In this document: positions 1 to 7,962 of the stretch, piece after piece | How the letters are laid out: the number at the start of each line of letters is the position of its first letter | How positions within the stretch are numbered: position 1 is the first letter of the stretch | Assembly: GCA_026399095.1 (NCBI GenBank) | Contig: JAPLRP010000079.1 | Location: 1 to 39,876 of the forward strand | Source of the DNA: Methylococcales bacterium | GTDB lineage: Bacteria > Pseudomonadota > Gammaproteobacteria > Methylococcales > Methylomonadaceae | Direction: 5' to 3' | Length of the DNA: 39,876 nucleotides | Notes under the pieces: model-generated | Told to the model about the DNA's origin: nothing | Database searches by the model: none | What the model saw: the letters and a program-made list of their open reading frames with translations, nothing else | Program-made: the position numbers and the translations under genes

Positions 1-237
1 GCACAAAACAGGCTCACACAAGCTGATTTTGTTTGTACCGAGTGCGGATATACTGCCAATGCGGATGATGTTGGCGCTATAAATGTAAGAACCCGAGGAC
101 ACATGGCGTTAGCCAGTCGGGAGTTAGCCTGTGAAGTGAATGGTGCAGTAATGCCGTCAGCAGCAGGAATCAGCGGTAAGCAGCGATGCAAGACCGCTCC
201 TAGTAAAACAGGAATCACCGTCTCTTTAGGGCGGTGA
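1..237 (+). CDS. tnpB: TnpB (IS200/IS605-type RNA-guided nuclease), C-terminal fragment
   Basis: The open frame enters from the left window edge and ends at a TGA at 235-237, so only the last 78 residues are visible. The fragment holds the second half of the TnpB zinc ribbon (CTEC, residues 12-15) followed by NADDVGAIN (residues 20-28). The Asp in that motif corresponds to the third RuvC-type acidic residue of TnpB/Cas12-like nucleases. In this family the protein uses a guide RNA read from the 3' end of its own gene and the element's right end. The basic tail after the motif is typical in length. Whether the gene is intact upstream cannot be seen here. Confidence 0.88.
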   Translation, partial: AQNRLTQADFVCTECGYTANADDVGAINVRTRGHMALASRELACEVNGAVMPSAAGISGKQRCKTAPSKTGITVSLGR

Positions 238-246
238 GGATGTCAA
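216..246 (+). mobile_element. Right end of an IS200/IS605-type element (hairpin plus terminal TCAA)
   Basis: CACCGTC (216-222) can pair with GGCGGTG (230-236), giving a 7-position stem with one T-G pair and a 7-base loop. GGATGTCAA follows, ending at 246. IS200/IS605 transposases recognise an imperfect subterminal hairpin and cleave a few bases 3' of it, and TCAA is the right cleavage tetranucleotide of IS608. The hairpin overlaps the tnpB stop codon, as expected for this family. I infer the element boundary is after position 246. The 3' end of a guide (omega/reRNA) would lie across this junction. Confidence 0.7.
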
Positions 247-605
247 AGCGTGCCTGCCAACTTCAATAATAATGCTGTAATAATTGTAACTTGCAAAACG
301 CCTACACCGACTACCCAGTGTATTAATTCTGCTTTAGTTTCGGCTATTTCTTTTCTAACGGATTCAATATCAAGCTTCAATTCAGACTTTACCAATTCGA
401 TTTTTAATTCAGTCTCTTTTATTCTTGCGTCCAAATCTTTATTGGTCACAACATTTTCAAGGCTATGTTCATGCTTAACATAATCAATCGTCGCATTAGC
501 GGCCTGTTGATGTAGACGTGTAATAGCTTCTGCTTGTGACTCACTTAAACCAGCATGTTTTAATTCTGTGACAAACTCATGGGTATCAAAAGTTAATCTC
601 GTCAT
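243..605 (-). CDS. DUF1640-like coiled-coil protein with C-terminal membrane helix
   Basis: A protein of about 120 residues. It starts TRLTFDTHEF, then has a helical 'SESQAEAI' region, a charged heptad-rich coiled coil (about residues 45-95, many K/E/I/L), and a single C-terminal hydrophobic helix (about 98-118). This matches the small bacterial DUF1640/CCDC90-like family, whose function is not established. I chose the ATG at 605 over the longer in-frame start at 665 because the family normally begins with this MTRL-type segment. The stop codon TGA (243-245) lies inside the terminal TCAA of the neighbouring IS605-type element, so the last codons may have been altered by insertion. Confidence 0.7.
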   Translation of the reverse strand: MTRLTFDTHEFVTELKHAGLSESQAEAITRLHQQAANATIDYVKHEHSLENVVTNKDLDARIKETELKIELVKSELKLDIESVRKEIAETKAELIHWVVGVGVLQVTIITALLLKLAGTL

Positions 606-665
606 TGTGTTATTACTCACTATGAAATCAAATAACATTGTATAGTGAAAAATCGCCAGGCACAA

Positions 666-992
666 AAAAGATCCGTTTAAAACATCTTCTTAATTAGCGG
701 CTTAAGCGCCACGCACTTAGTAAAAGTCCGGAATGGTTGGCTGCGCCATCCTTGTCTATTTCCCTCCCTGCGGTGCAATACGCTTTACTATTAGCACTTT
801 CCAAAATACCCACAAACACAAAAGCCCCCGCTTACAATAATCAGCTTTGCTAAACTAATTTTCTAAACACGGGTACTTAATCAAGTATATGATAGAACTT
901 AACTTTGAACAGGCCTATATACTGATCCAATTAAATCATTATGCTTTTCTTTGATTATTTAATTTGAGAGGCTATTACTTTTGGGAGCCACC
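666..992. other. Non-coding stretch between DUF1640 gene and broken TA module
   Basis: About 330 bases with no coding frame I can support. A small palindrome TACTT-AATC-AAGTA lies near 880-895, and AT-rich sequence precedes the UPF0175-like gene. A GGGAG ribosome-binding sequence sits just before its ATG. No terminator, tRNA or repeat was recognised. Confidence 0.5.
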
Positions 993-1248
993 ATGGAACA
1001 AAGCGTCACTATTGACTGTCCGCCAGAAATTTTACTGGGTCTTCATCTAAATGCAGAAGACTTTGCTGATTACCTAAAAAAAACAAGCCGCCATCAATCT
1101 GTTTAAAGAAGGTAAACTTTCGTCAGGTACAGCGGCTACTTGGCTAGGTATCGGTAGAGTTTCGTTCTTGCGCCTTGCTTTTGATGCAGGTGCTACCTTA
1201 CTGGAAGATTCCGCTGATGATTTTGCGCGAGAGACAGCGTTGTTATGA
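993..1248 (+). pseudogene. UPF0175-family antitoxin-like gene, frameshifted
   Basis: The ATG at 993 has a good GGGAG ribosome-binding sequence. The frame reads MEQSVTIDCPPEILLGLHLN and then runs into a run of eight A residues (1076-1083), after which it stops early. Removing one A restores a frame continuing KKQAAINLFKEGKLSSG and ending ADDFARETALL at the TGA 1246-1248. The restored 84-residue protein resembles UPF0175 proteins, which usually sit just upstream of DUF3368 PIN-like toxins and act as their predicted antitoxins. The overlapping ATG of such a toxin follows at 1245. Either this is a dead gene or it is expressed only by slippage on the A tract. Confidence 0.75.
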
Positions 1249-1350
1249 TCGTATTTTCAAATACCACACCAATAATTGCGTTGAGCAGCATTCAATGTTT
1301 TCATCTGCTGCCACAATTGTTTGGTGAAATTCATTTGGTTAACGGATAGC
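1245..1350 (+). pseudogene. DUF3368 PIN-like toxin, 5' remnant
   Basis: It starts at an ATG overlapping the end of the UPF0175-like gene. The frame reads MIVFSNTTPIIALSSIQCF and continues to HLLPQLFGEIHLVNG, then stops at TAG (1348-1350). SN/DTTPLIAL near the N-terminus, with the first acidic metal site region, followed by LLPQLFGE, is the usual start of DUF3368 PIN-fold proteins, which are about 150-160 residues long. Only about 34 residues remain, so about four fifths of the toxin is missing. Sequence beyond about 1341 belongs to the opposite-strand PIN gene remnant, which marks a deletion junction. Confidence 0.7.
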
Positions 1351-1383
1351 CGATAAAATATCGATATCTAAAAGGTAAGGCAT
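1339..1383 (-). pseudogene. VapC-type PIN toxin, 5' remnant
   Basis: The ATG at 1383 overlaps the stop of the upstream antitoxin remnant as TAATG. The frame reads MPYLLDIDILSAIR and then stops (TAA at 1341-1339). MPYLLDTNILS is the hallmark N-terminus of VapC PIN-domain RNases, the Asp being a metal ligand. Here the usual Thr-Asn is Ile-Asp. Only 14 of about 130 residues survive. The remainder was lost at the same place where the convergent DUF3368 toxin remnant ends. Confidence 0.65.
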
Positions 1384-1640
1384 TATTCAAAATCTCTTAG
1401 CTGCACATTCATTCGCTCAAATTCACCATCATCACGAGGCATACTGAGTAAATGGTCTATAAATGTAGGTGCTTGGGCGGCTTCTAGTCGTTGTAGTTTT
1501 TCAAAATCCTCGATTGATAAAATTACAGATGTTGGTACACCACGAGGAGTAACTATCTGTGCCTTACCGGTTTTAGCGGCAGCAACAACGGCCCGTAATT
1601 TATTTTTAACGTCCTGTATTGACTATTTTTCTGTTTGCAT
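1383..1640 (-). pseudogene. Phd/YefM-type antitoxin with premature stop
   Basis: The ATG at 1640 has an AGAGG ribosome-binding sequence. The frame reads MQTEK, then a TAG stop at 1625-1623, then continues open as SIQDVKNKLRAVVAAAKTGK to the TAA at 1385-1383. The downstream part includes VTPRGVPTSVILSIEDFEKL, a typical Phd/YefM fold (VxxRGxPxAVLxSxEDYExL). In the family the residue at the stop is commonly Trp (TGG), so a single G to A change would explain the break. No good alternative start lies after the stop. It preceded a vapC-like toxin gene, of which only the start remains. Confidence 0.75.
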
Positions 1641-1949
1641 AAATACCTCTTTTTATCAGTTAGTGACGAGTCTAGTCGTAGAAATGTATCATTTAACTTA
1701 TTGCTGAACAGTATTATTTGTTAACCATAGTGCTGGGCTTGCTTAAAAAGCATCATGGCATTATAAACTCTTACGTAATATGGCAATATGATTAAGATGT
1801 CCACATTATTTAAATCAGTTGATTATTAATAAGGCTTTCCAAGGTACTTTGGCGATAATCCTGAATCTAAGCTTGTTTTAGGTGGATGTTTGCGTGGGCT
1901 TAGACCCAGTTTATATTACCGTTGGGTCAACTGTCTTTTCTAATAAATC
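1641..1949. other. Non-coding stretch downstream of argH
   Basis: About 310 bases with no open frame or RNA gene I can support. It lies downstream of argH and upstream of the minus-strand antitoxin remnant. No hairpin followed by a T-run, as expected of an argH terminator, was obvious. Confidence 0.45.
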
Positions 1950-3335
1950 CTACATGGCCAAACGTGCGGTTTGAATGGCTTTTCTGACGGTATCAGGAGC
2001 GGTGCCGCCGATATGTTGACGGGCTGCAACGGAGCCTTCGAGGGTTAAATATCCAAAGACATCTTCAGTAATCAATGCTGAAAATTGTTGTAACTCGGCT
2101 AAGGATATTTCTGATAAGTCGCGTTGGCTATCAATGCCTAAACGTACGGCCAAGCCTACGACTTCATGGGCATCACGAAAAGCCATTCCTTTACGAACCA
2201 AATAATCGGCCAGATCGGTTGCGGTGGCAAAGCCGCGTTTGGCGGAGTTGTACATGTTGGCTTTTTTTGCGCTAAGATGCGGCACCATGTCGGCATAAGC
2301 TCGCAGGCAATTAATTAACGTATCAGCGGTATCAAATAGCGGTTCTTTATCTTCTTGATTGTCTTTGTTGTAGGCTAACGGCTGACTTTTCATTAGCATC
2401 AGCAAGGACATTAAATGACCTGTTACGCGACCTGATTTTCCTCTAACCAGCTCAGGCACATCCGGGTTTTTCTTTTGCGGCATAATAGATGAGCCGGTGC
2501 AGAAGGCGTCAGGCATGTCGATAAAATCAAACTGGGCACTGGACCATAAGATCAATTCTTCTGAGAAACGCGATAAGTGCATCATGATGATGCTGCCCAC
2601 GGCGGTAAATTCAATGGCAAAATCACGGTCACTAACCGAATCCAGCGAGTTGGCAGAAGGTCGGCTGAAACCCAGCAAGTCAGCGGTCATATAACGATCA
2701 ATCGGGTAACTGGTTCCAGCCAAGGCGGCAGCGCCTAAGGGCATAATATTGATACGTTTAACGCAATCTTGCAGTCTTTCCCTATCACGTACCAACATTT
2801 CAAACCAAGCCATTAGATGATGGCCAAAGGTAATGGGTTGGGCGACTTGTAAATGCGTAAAACCGGGCATAATGGTATCGGCATGTTGCTCGGCCAAATC
2901 TAGAATGGCGTTTTGCAAGCGGGTGAGTTGGTCATTGATATGAGTGACTTCACTTCTTAAGTAAAGCCGGATGTCGGTTGCAACCTGATCATTACGAGAG
3001 CGACCGGTGTGCAGTTTTTTACCGGCAATGCCGATTAAATCAGTGAGTCTGGCTTCGATGTTCATGTGCACATCTTCTTGCTTAATCGACCAAACAAACT
3101 CACCGTTAATGATTTCATCGCTAATTTGGTGCAGGCCGCTAATAATCGAGTCACGCTCGGTTTCAGTCAGAATGCCACAATGCGTCAACATGGTCGCATG
3201 AGCGATTGAGCCTTGAATGTCTTGCCCGGCCATGCGTTTGTCAAAATCAACAGAAGCGGTAAATACTTCAACAAAAGCGTCCGTTGCTTGGGCAAAACGT
3301 GCGCTGGAAAGTTTTTCTGAGTTAACGGTGGTCAT
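1950..3335 (-). CDS. argH: Argininosuccinate lyase
   Basis: Last step of arginine synthesis: argininosuccinate to arginine and fumarate, in the cytoplasm as a homotetramer. The 461-residue length is normal for the family. The fumarase/aspartase superfamily signature [12 protein letters not shown] is at residues 281-292, with catalytic Ser283. The other conserved blocks are also present: [13 protein letters not shown] (109-121) and [10 protein letters not shown] (158-167), with catalytic His161. The start ATG at 3335 gives the usual N-terminal region. It is transcribed alone, away from the broken TA modules, and a TATAAT box lies about 35 bases upstream. Nothing suggests loss of function. Confidence 0.97.
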   Translation of the reverse strand: MTTVNSEKLSSARFAQATDAFVEVFTASVDFDKRMAGQDIQGSIAHATMLTHCGILTETERDSIISGLHQISDEIINGEFVWSIKQEDVHMNIEARLTDLIGIAGKKLHTGRSRNDQVATDIRLYLRSEVTHINDQLTRLQNAILDLAEQHADTIMPGFTHLQVAQPITFGHHLMAWFEMLVRDRERLQDCVKRINIMPLGAAALAGTSYPIDRYMTADLLGFSRPSANSLDSVSDRDFAIEFTAVGSIIMMHLSRFSEELILWSSAQFDFIDMPDAFCTGSSIMPQKKNPDVPELVRGKSGRVTGHLMSLLMLMKSQPLAYNKDNQEDKEPLFDTADTLINCLRAYADMVPHLSAKKANMYNSAKRGFATATDLADYLVRKGMAFRDAHEVVGLAVRLGIDSQRDLSEISLAELQQFSALITEDVFGYLTLEGSVAARQHIGGTAPDTVRKAIQTARLAM

Positions 3336-3369
3336 GATGGTTTTTATTCGGGGTAATAAAAGATGCGGA

Positions 3370-3375
3370 ATTATA
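3370..3375 (-). promoter_or_regulatory. Candidate -10 box of the argH promoter
   Basis: Read on the minus strand this is a perfect TATAAT, about 35 bases upstream of the argH start codon. No good -35 hexamer is seen at 16-18 bases, so the assignment rests on the -10 box and its position only. Confidence 0.4.
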
Positions 3376-3454
3376 CCGTTAATCGTCTTTTAATGATTCT
3401 AAAAGAAATTCCGAATTACAATAGTTTGTATCCGCAATCAATGGGCTTTTATGG

Positions 3455-3949
3455 CTACTTTATAGCACCGCAAGCGTGAGTTTTTGATTCAAGATTAAAG
3501 TGAACCGGTATATCTGTAAATTTGATCGTTTTAACAAATACAAAGGGTTGTGTTAGTGCACCGGAAACCATGCAGTCGCCGTCAGGTGCTAACAAGGATA
3601 AATCTATTTGTACACTATCGGAATAGTTGTTGATTTTTGTAAGCTTTAATTCGTAGCCTCCAGTGCTCTTGATGCCTGCAAAAGCCGCGATCACCATTTC
3701 GTTAGAAAAATCCACTTTGGGTGTTGGAGGTTTGGGTGATACAGTTTGAAAATTTAAATCCCAGGTTTTTTGGAAAGCGACAGCATCTTTTATAACTTCG
3801 AAACGTTGTTGCTCAATACCGCTTTCATTGCCTTTGACTAGTATCGTAAAAGCTTCTGACTTGGGGGGTAGGTTACCTTGTGCAAATGCTAGGGTTTGAG
3901 TTCCGGATATCATTAACGATAATAAAACGAAAAGCCAATTGAGTTTCAT
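3455..3949 (-). CDS. Secreted PrcB-like protein
   Basis: The 164-residue protein has a clear signal peptide (residues 1-23, cleavage after AFA). The mature part contains VIAAFAGIKSTGGYELKL (86-103), the core of the PrcB C-terminal domain. In Treponema, PrcB is part of the dentilisin (PrtP) subtilisin complex. Two cysteines (126 and 160) could form a disulfide in the periplasm or outside the cell. The gene lies directly downstream of a secreted subtilisin on the same strand, 130 bases away, so a role as partner or modulator of that protease is a reasonable inference. Activity on the neighbour is not shown by sequence. Confidence 0.75.
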   Translation of the reverse strand: MKLNWLFVLLSLMISGTQTLAFAQGNLPPKSEAFTILVKGNESGIEQQRFEVIKDAVAFQKTWDLNFQTVSPKPPTPKVDFSNEMVIAAFAGIKSTGGYELKLTKINNYSDSVQIDLSLLAPDGDCMVSGALTQPFVFVKTIKFTDIPVHFNLESKTHACGAIK

Positions 3950-4036
3950 TACTAGTTCTCTGGAGTAAATAAAGACGCTTTAGTGATATAAAAAACAATC
4001 ACAGATGGCAACCCGTATTTATTGATTTATAGATAA

Positions 4037-4070
4037 TTAACCAAAGCGCTAAGTTCTGCGCTCTGGTTAA
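4037..4070 (-). terminator. Strong hairpin between protease and prcB-like genes
   Basis: TTAACCAAAGCGC (4037-4049) and GCGCTCTGGTTAA (4058-4070) pair at 12 of 13 positions around an 8-base loop. It begins 13 bases after the protease stop codon on the transcribed strand. The run that follows is AT-rich but not a pure T tract. It may act as a partial terminator or a transcript-end stabiliser, lowering expression of the downstream gene. Confidence 0.55.
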
Positions 4071-4082
4071 TAAAGGCTTTAA

Positions 4083-6104
4083 TTAATTTAAAGATAGGTC
4101 GTCTACATAAAAGCTTGTCACACCGGAAGCATTTTCGATTGAATGGAATTGTAAACGGATAGTTTGCCCCTTATAAGCGATTAAGTTGAAGGTTTTAAGT
4201 ACATAGCCGGATGATTTGTTTTTGTTTGAATAGCTTGCAAGCTGGCTTAAAACATTACCTGAAGTGTTTGTCACACTAATTGACATCGTGTCGTTAGCTT
4301 TTGTACTTGTTTCCGCAGTAGTGATCTTCATCCAGAAATTAAAGGTTGCAGAGCAAGCATTAGTTGGGATGGTAACCTCTTGATATAAATCATCAACGTT
4401 AACTTTTCCAACGCCACCTAACCAAGCGACCCAAGAGCCAGTGTGAGTTTTAGTCGTGCCCACATTCCAAATGACATTGTTTTGTATCCACAATTGAGAG
4501 GCATTCTCGAAACCTGGGTCATCGACGAGTTGGATAGGTGTCGCGCACGCTGTAACTGTATTGGATACGGTAACAGAAACAGGTGATGAAATAGTGGTAT
4601 TGCCACCTGTATCAGTCGCTTTGGCGGTTAAGCTATAAGTTCCGTTAGCTAATAATTGCGTATTCCAGTTTACTGTATAAGGTAAAGCAGTTGAAGTGCC
4701 TAGCAAATTGGTGCCGGCATAAAACTCAACTTTGGCAATCGCTGCATTATCGTTAGCAGTTGCTGAAAGTGTAGTCGTATCGGTTAATGTTGAGCTTGCA
4801 AGAGTATCCAGGGTCACTGTTGGTGGTATTAAATCAGATGACAACAGATTGCTGGTGTAAAGTAATGTGTTGGGCGATCCTGTTCCTGCATTGGTGACTT
4901 TGTTTAAGGTGGCGCTTTGAGTTAAGGCCGCAGTGACTTGAGTGGGTGTTGAGCCTAAATGTGTTGATAAAAAAACAGCCGCAGCACCCACAACATGTGG
5001 GGTAGCCATTGAAGTTCCGCTAATGGTGCTTGTTCCTGTGTCACTATTATTCCAGGCAGAAGTGATGTTAGTGCCTGGGGCAAAAATATCCAAACAGGCC
5101 CCAACATTAGAATAGTAGGCACGCGCATCTGAAGATTCGGTAGCGCCGACAGTGATAGCATTTGGCGTTGAGGCAGGTGAGTTATTGCAAGCGTTAAAAG
5201 TGGTTGTGGTTGTACTGTCATTACCTGCTGCAACCGCATACACAACACCAGCCGCTATGGAATTTTCTACTGCAGTATTGATGGCAGCAGAATAACCTCC
5301 ACCCAAACTCATATTAGCCACTGAATTTGATGTTTTGTGTATAGTTACCCAATCAATGCCTGCTATAACTCCAGAATAACTCCCTGATCCTAAGCAGTCA
5401 AGTACTTTTACAGCGACCAAATTGACATTCTTTGCTACACCGTACGTAGTACCTCCGATCGTTGCAGAAACATGAGTACCATGCCCATTACAGTCTGTGT
5501 TATTAGTATCTGCGGTGTTAGTTCCCCAGGTGGCGCGACTGGGGGTGCCAAATTCTTTGTGTGTAATTCTAATGCCCGTATCAATTACAAAAGCGGTAAC
5601 ATTCGCGCCAGAAGCTGTGTAGTTATAGTTTTTGTCTAGTGGCAGATTTGTTTGATCAATACGATCCAATCCCCAAGTTGCAGCAGTTTGTGTGGTATTG
5701 GCATGAACAACACCATCTTGTTCAACCAGTGCAACATCGGGATCATTGGCTAGGTTCTCTGCCTGTTGGGCAGTCATGTGAACCGCCATGCCTTTTAGCG
5801 CTCGGCTCCAGGTTTTTTCACGTGAACCACCATGGCGATAGGTAAGCGTATCCGCCAAATCATCCACATCGGCAGCTAGATTACCCGTATAGTAAATGGA
5901 TTTTTTACCTACTGCGGTTTCTCTAAAAACAACTATATATTGGTCATAAATATGTTCCTTTGCTTTAAGAACTTTTGGACTTGCTTTTTGAATGTCGGCG
6001 AAACTGTCGATGTTTTTTGGGTTTTTAGCTAAAGCGGAGTGAGGCGTTAGGGCAAAAACAGTTGATCCAAGTAGGGTAAGAATTGTATGTACATTTTTTG
6101 ACAT
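4083..6104 (-). CDS. Secreted subtilisin-family serine protease (S8, proteinase K-like)
   Basis: 673 residues. The signal peptide is 1-26 (ALA cleavage). An I9-type inhibitory propeptide follows at about 53-135. The S8 catalytic domain spans about 140-420, with Asp175 (VIDTG), His208 (NGHGTHVS), oxyanion Asn295 (AAGN) and Ser365 (GTSMATPH), so the full triad is present. A bacterial Ig-like domain (about 427-515, 'DNAAIAKVEFYAG' type) and a C-terminal beta-rich, probably jelly-roll, domain (about 520-673) complete it. It most resembles proteinase K/aqualysin-type exoproteases. Release by type II secretion is inferred from the signal peptide and the divergent gspAB genes. The downstream gene is PrcB-like. 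Confidence 0.93.
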   Translation of the reverse strand: MSKNVHTILTLLGSTVFALTPHSALAKNPKNIDSFADIQKASPKVLKAKEHIYDQYIVVFRETAVGKKSIYYTGNLAADVDDLADTLTYRHGGSREKTWSRALKGMAVHMTAQQAENLANDPDVALVEQDGVVHANTTQTAATWGLDRIDQTNLPLDKNYNYTASGANVTAFVIDTGIRITHKEFGTPSRATWGTNTADTNNTDCNGHGTHVSATIGGTTYGVAKNVNLVAVKVLDCLGSGSYSGVIAGIDWVTIHKTSNSVANMSLGGGYSAAINTAVENSIAAGVVYAVAAGNDSTTTTTFNACNNSPASTPNAITVGATESSDARAYYSNVGACLDIFAPGTNITSAWNNSDTGTSTISGTSMATPHVVGAAAVFLSTHLGSTPTQVTAALTQSATLNKVTNAGTGSPNTLLYTSNLLSSDLIPPTVTLDTLASSTLTDTTTLSATANDNAAIAKVEFYAGTNLLGTSTALPYTVNWNTQLLANGTYSLTAKATDTGGNTTISSPVSVTVSNTVTACATPIQLVDDPGFENASQLWIQNNVIWNVGTTKTHTGSWVAWLGGVGKVNVDDLYQEVTIPTNACSATFNFWMKITTAETSTKANDTMSISVTNTSGNVLSQLASYSNKNKSSGYVLKTFNLIAYKGQTIRLQFHSIENASGVTSFYVDDLSLN

Positions 6105-6316
6105 ATTATTTCGCTTTTAAAAGAGATAAAACGGATGGTATGTTGCAAGATTAAATCAATTTTGCGTGTATATTTTCAATTTTTATCATTATTTTGTATT
6201 AATGTAAATAAAAAGCAGTTTTTTAAAATCAAAAGATAGTTAGCAATTAAACCTTACATTCTTTTTGTAGGTTACAATAATTAATAATTTCATAGTTTTT
6301 CTTAAAAATTTAAATT

Positions 6317-7960
6317 TTGTATAAACAACACTTTCATTTTAGCGAATTACCGTTTTCCATATCGCCTGATCCGCACTTTATATATATGAGTGCGCGTCAT
6401 CAGGAAGGGTTGGCGCATCTTTTATATGGTATGGATTTTGGTGGTGGCTTTGTCGCTTTAACGGGTGAAGTGGGCACCGGAAAAACAACGCTGTGCCATT
6501 GCCTGTTGCAACAATTGCCCGAAAATATAGATGTTGCATTGATTTTAAATTCAAAGCTGAATGTCTTAGAGTTGGTAGCGACTATTTGTGATGAATTGGG
6601 TATTGACTACGACAAAAGCCAACAGTCCTTAAAAAATCTGATTGATCTTTTAAATCAGTACCTTTTGACAGCTCATGCCAATGGCAGGCGCACTGTTTTG
6701 TTAATTGATGAAGCACAAAATTTAAGTATGGATGTGCTGGAACAGATTCGGTTGTTAACTAATCTTGAAACCAGTAAAACAAAATTGTTACGTATTATTC
6801 TGGTTGGTCAGCCTGAGCTTAAGGATTTATTAAAAAGACAAGATTTGCGTCAGTTAAATCAGCGTATTACTGCCCGCTATCATTTGCAGCCCTTGTCGCT
6901 ACAAGAAACACGCGCTTATATTCGCCATCGTTTGATAGTAAGTAACGGTCAACCGGATATTTTTAAAGAAACAGCGATCCGTAAAATTTACAAACTGTCT
7001 TCAGGCATACCCCGCTTGATTAATATTCTTTGTGATCGTGCCTTGCTGGGTGCTTATTCAACCAACGCAACCCTTGTTACGCCGGCAATTGTTAAGGCTG
7101 CTGCCAGGGAAGTGTTGGTTGCTACTGTAGATAATAAACCGTCTTACCTGAGTCTTTTTTTTAGTCTGTTTTTTTTAGGGTGTTTAATTGCGGGTATTTA
7201 TTTTCTCAATGAGAAGCCCAAAGTAAATCAACAAGCCATCGTAAATTTACCTGCCACTAAAGTTGTGCAACCGATTACCCCAAAGCCGGAAGACAAAAAG
7301 CCTCTGCCGATTGAAAAAGCCGTTGTCACGCCGCTTGTTAAAGCTCAAAGTTTTAATGAGTGGATTAGTAACCCTCAATTTTCTTTGGATGCCGCTTTAA
7401 TAAATGCCCTAAAAGCTTGGGGCAAGAAAATGCCTGAAAATAATAAAGTTGATTGTCATTCAGTAGAGGCCACAGGTCTTAAGTGTGTATTTGGTAAAGC
7501 CAATTGGAAAGACATGTTGGCGCTTAATCGGCCGGTTATTTTAGAATTTTCTTTAGCCGATAAAGACAAACACCATGCTTTACTGGCCGGTTTGGGACAA
7601 AATCAATCTTTGATTCATTTTCTAGATAAAGTCACTTTTCCAGTGGCTGATGTGCTTAAGTATTGGGATGGTTATTATTTATTGTTAGAGTCGCCGTCAA
7701 TGCCGGATGCCAATTTGATTCCTATTCATCAGGCATCGGATAAAGTGTTGTGGTTGCGTTACGTGTTAAATTCGTTTGATGGGCAAAGTACACTAGTAGA
7801 AAAGCCACGTTTTTATGATGATGAGTTGGCTGAGCATGTTAAGCATTTTCAACGGCAGTATCAATTGACCGAGGATGGTAAAGTGGGCGCCAAGACTATG
7901 GATCAACTTAAAAATTTAGCGCGTCAGCTTGAATTTTCTCACCTTGAAATAACGGATTAG
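6317..7960 (+). CDS. gspA: GspA/ExeA-type AAA ATPase of type II secretion
   Basis: 547 residues. The cytoplasmic AAA ATPase has Walker A GEVGTGKTT (50-58) and Walker B VLLIDEAQ (127-134). A single membrane helix (about 277-297) leads to a periplasmic part with a C39-peptidase-like fold region (about 345-450) and a C-terminal peptidoglycan-binding domain (about 485-540, 'FQRQYQLTEDGKVGAKTM'). GspA works with GspB in moving the secretin GspD through peptidoglycan and assembling it. The N-terminus YKQHFHFSELPFSISPDP aligns with the family, so the TTG at 6317 is taken as the start even though no clear ribosome-binding sequence precedes it. gspB follows after 2 bases. Confidence 0.9.
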   Translation: MYKQHFHFSELPFSISPDPHFIYMSARHQEGLAHLLYGMDFGGGFVALTGEVGTGKTTLCHCLLQQLPENIDVALILNSKLNVLELVATICDELGIDYDKSQQSLKNLIDLLNQYLLTAHANGRRTVLLIDEAQNLSMDVLEQIRLLTNLETSKTKLLRIILVGQPELKDLLKRQDLRQLNQRITARYHLQPLSLQETRAYIRHRLIVSNGQPDIFKETAIRKIYKLSSGIPRLINILCDRALLGAYSTNATLVTPAIVKAAAREVLVATVDNKPSYLSLFFSLFFLGCLIAGIYFLNEKPKVNQQAIVNLPATKVVQPITPKPEDKKPLPIEKAVVTPLVKAQSFNEWISNPQFSLDAALINALKAWGKKMPENNKVDCHSVEATGLKCVFGKANWKDMLALNRPVILEFSLADKDKHHALLAGLGQNQSLIHFLDKVTFPVADVLKYWDGYYLLLESPSMPDANLIPIHQASDKVLWLRYVLNSFDGQSTLVEKPRFYDDELAEHVKHFQRQYQLTEDGKVGAKTMDQLKNLARQLEFSHLEITD

Positions 7961-7962
7961 TT

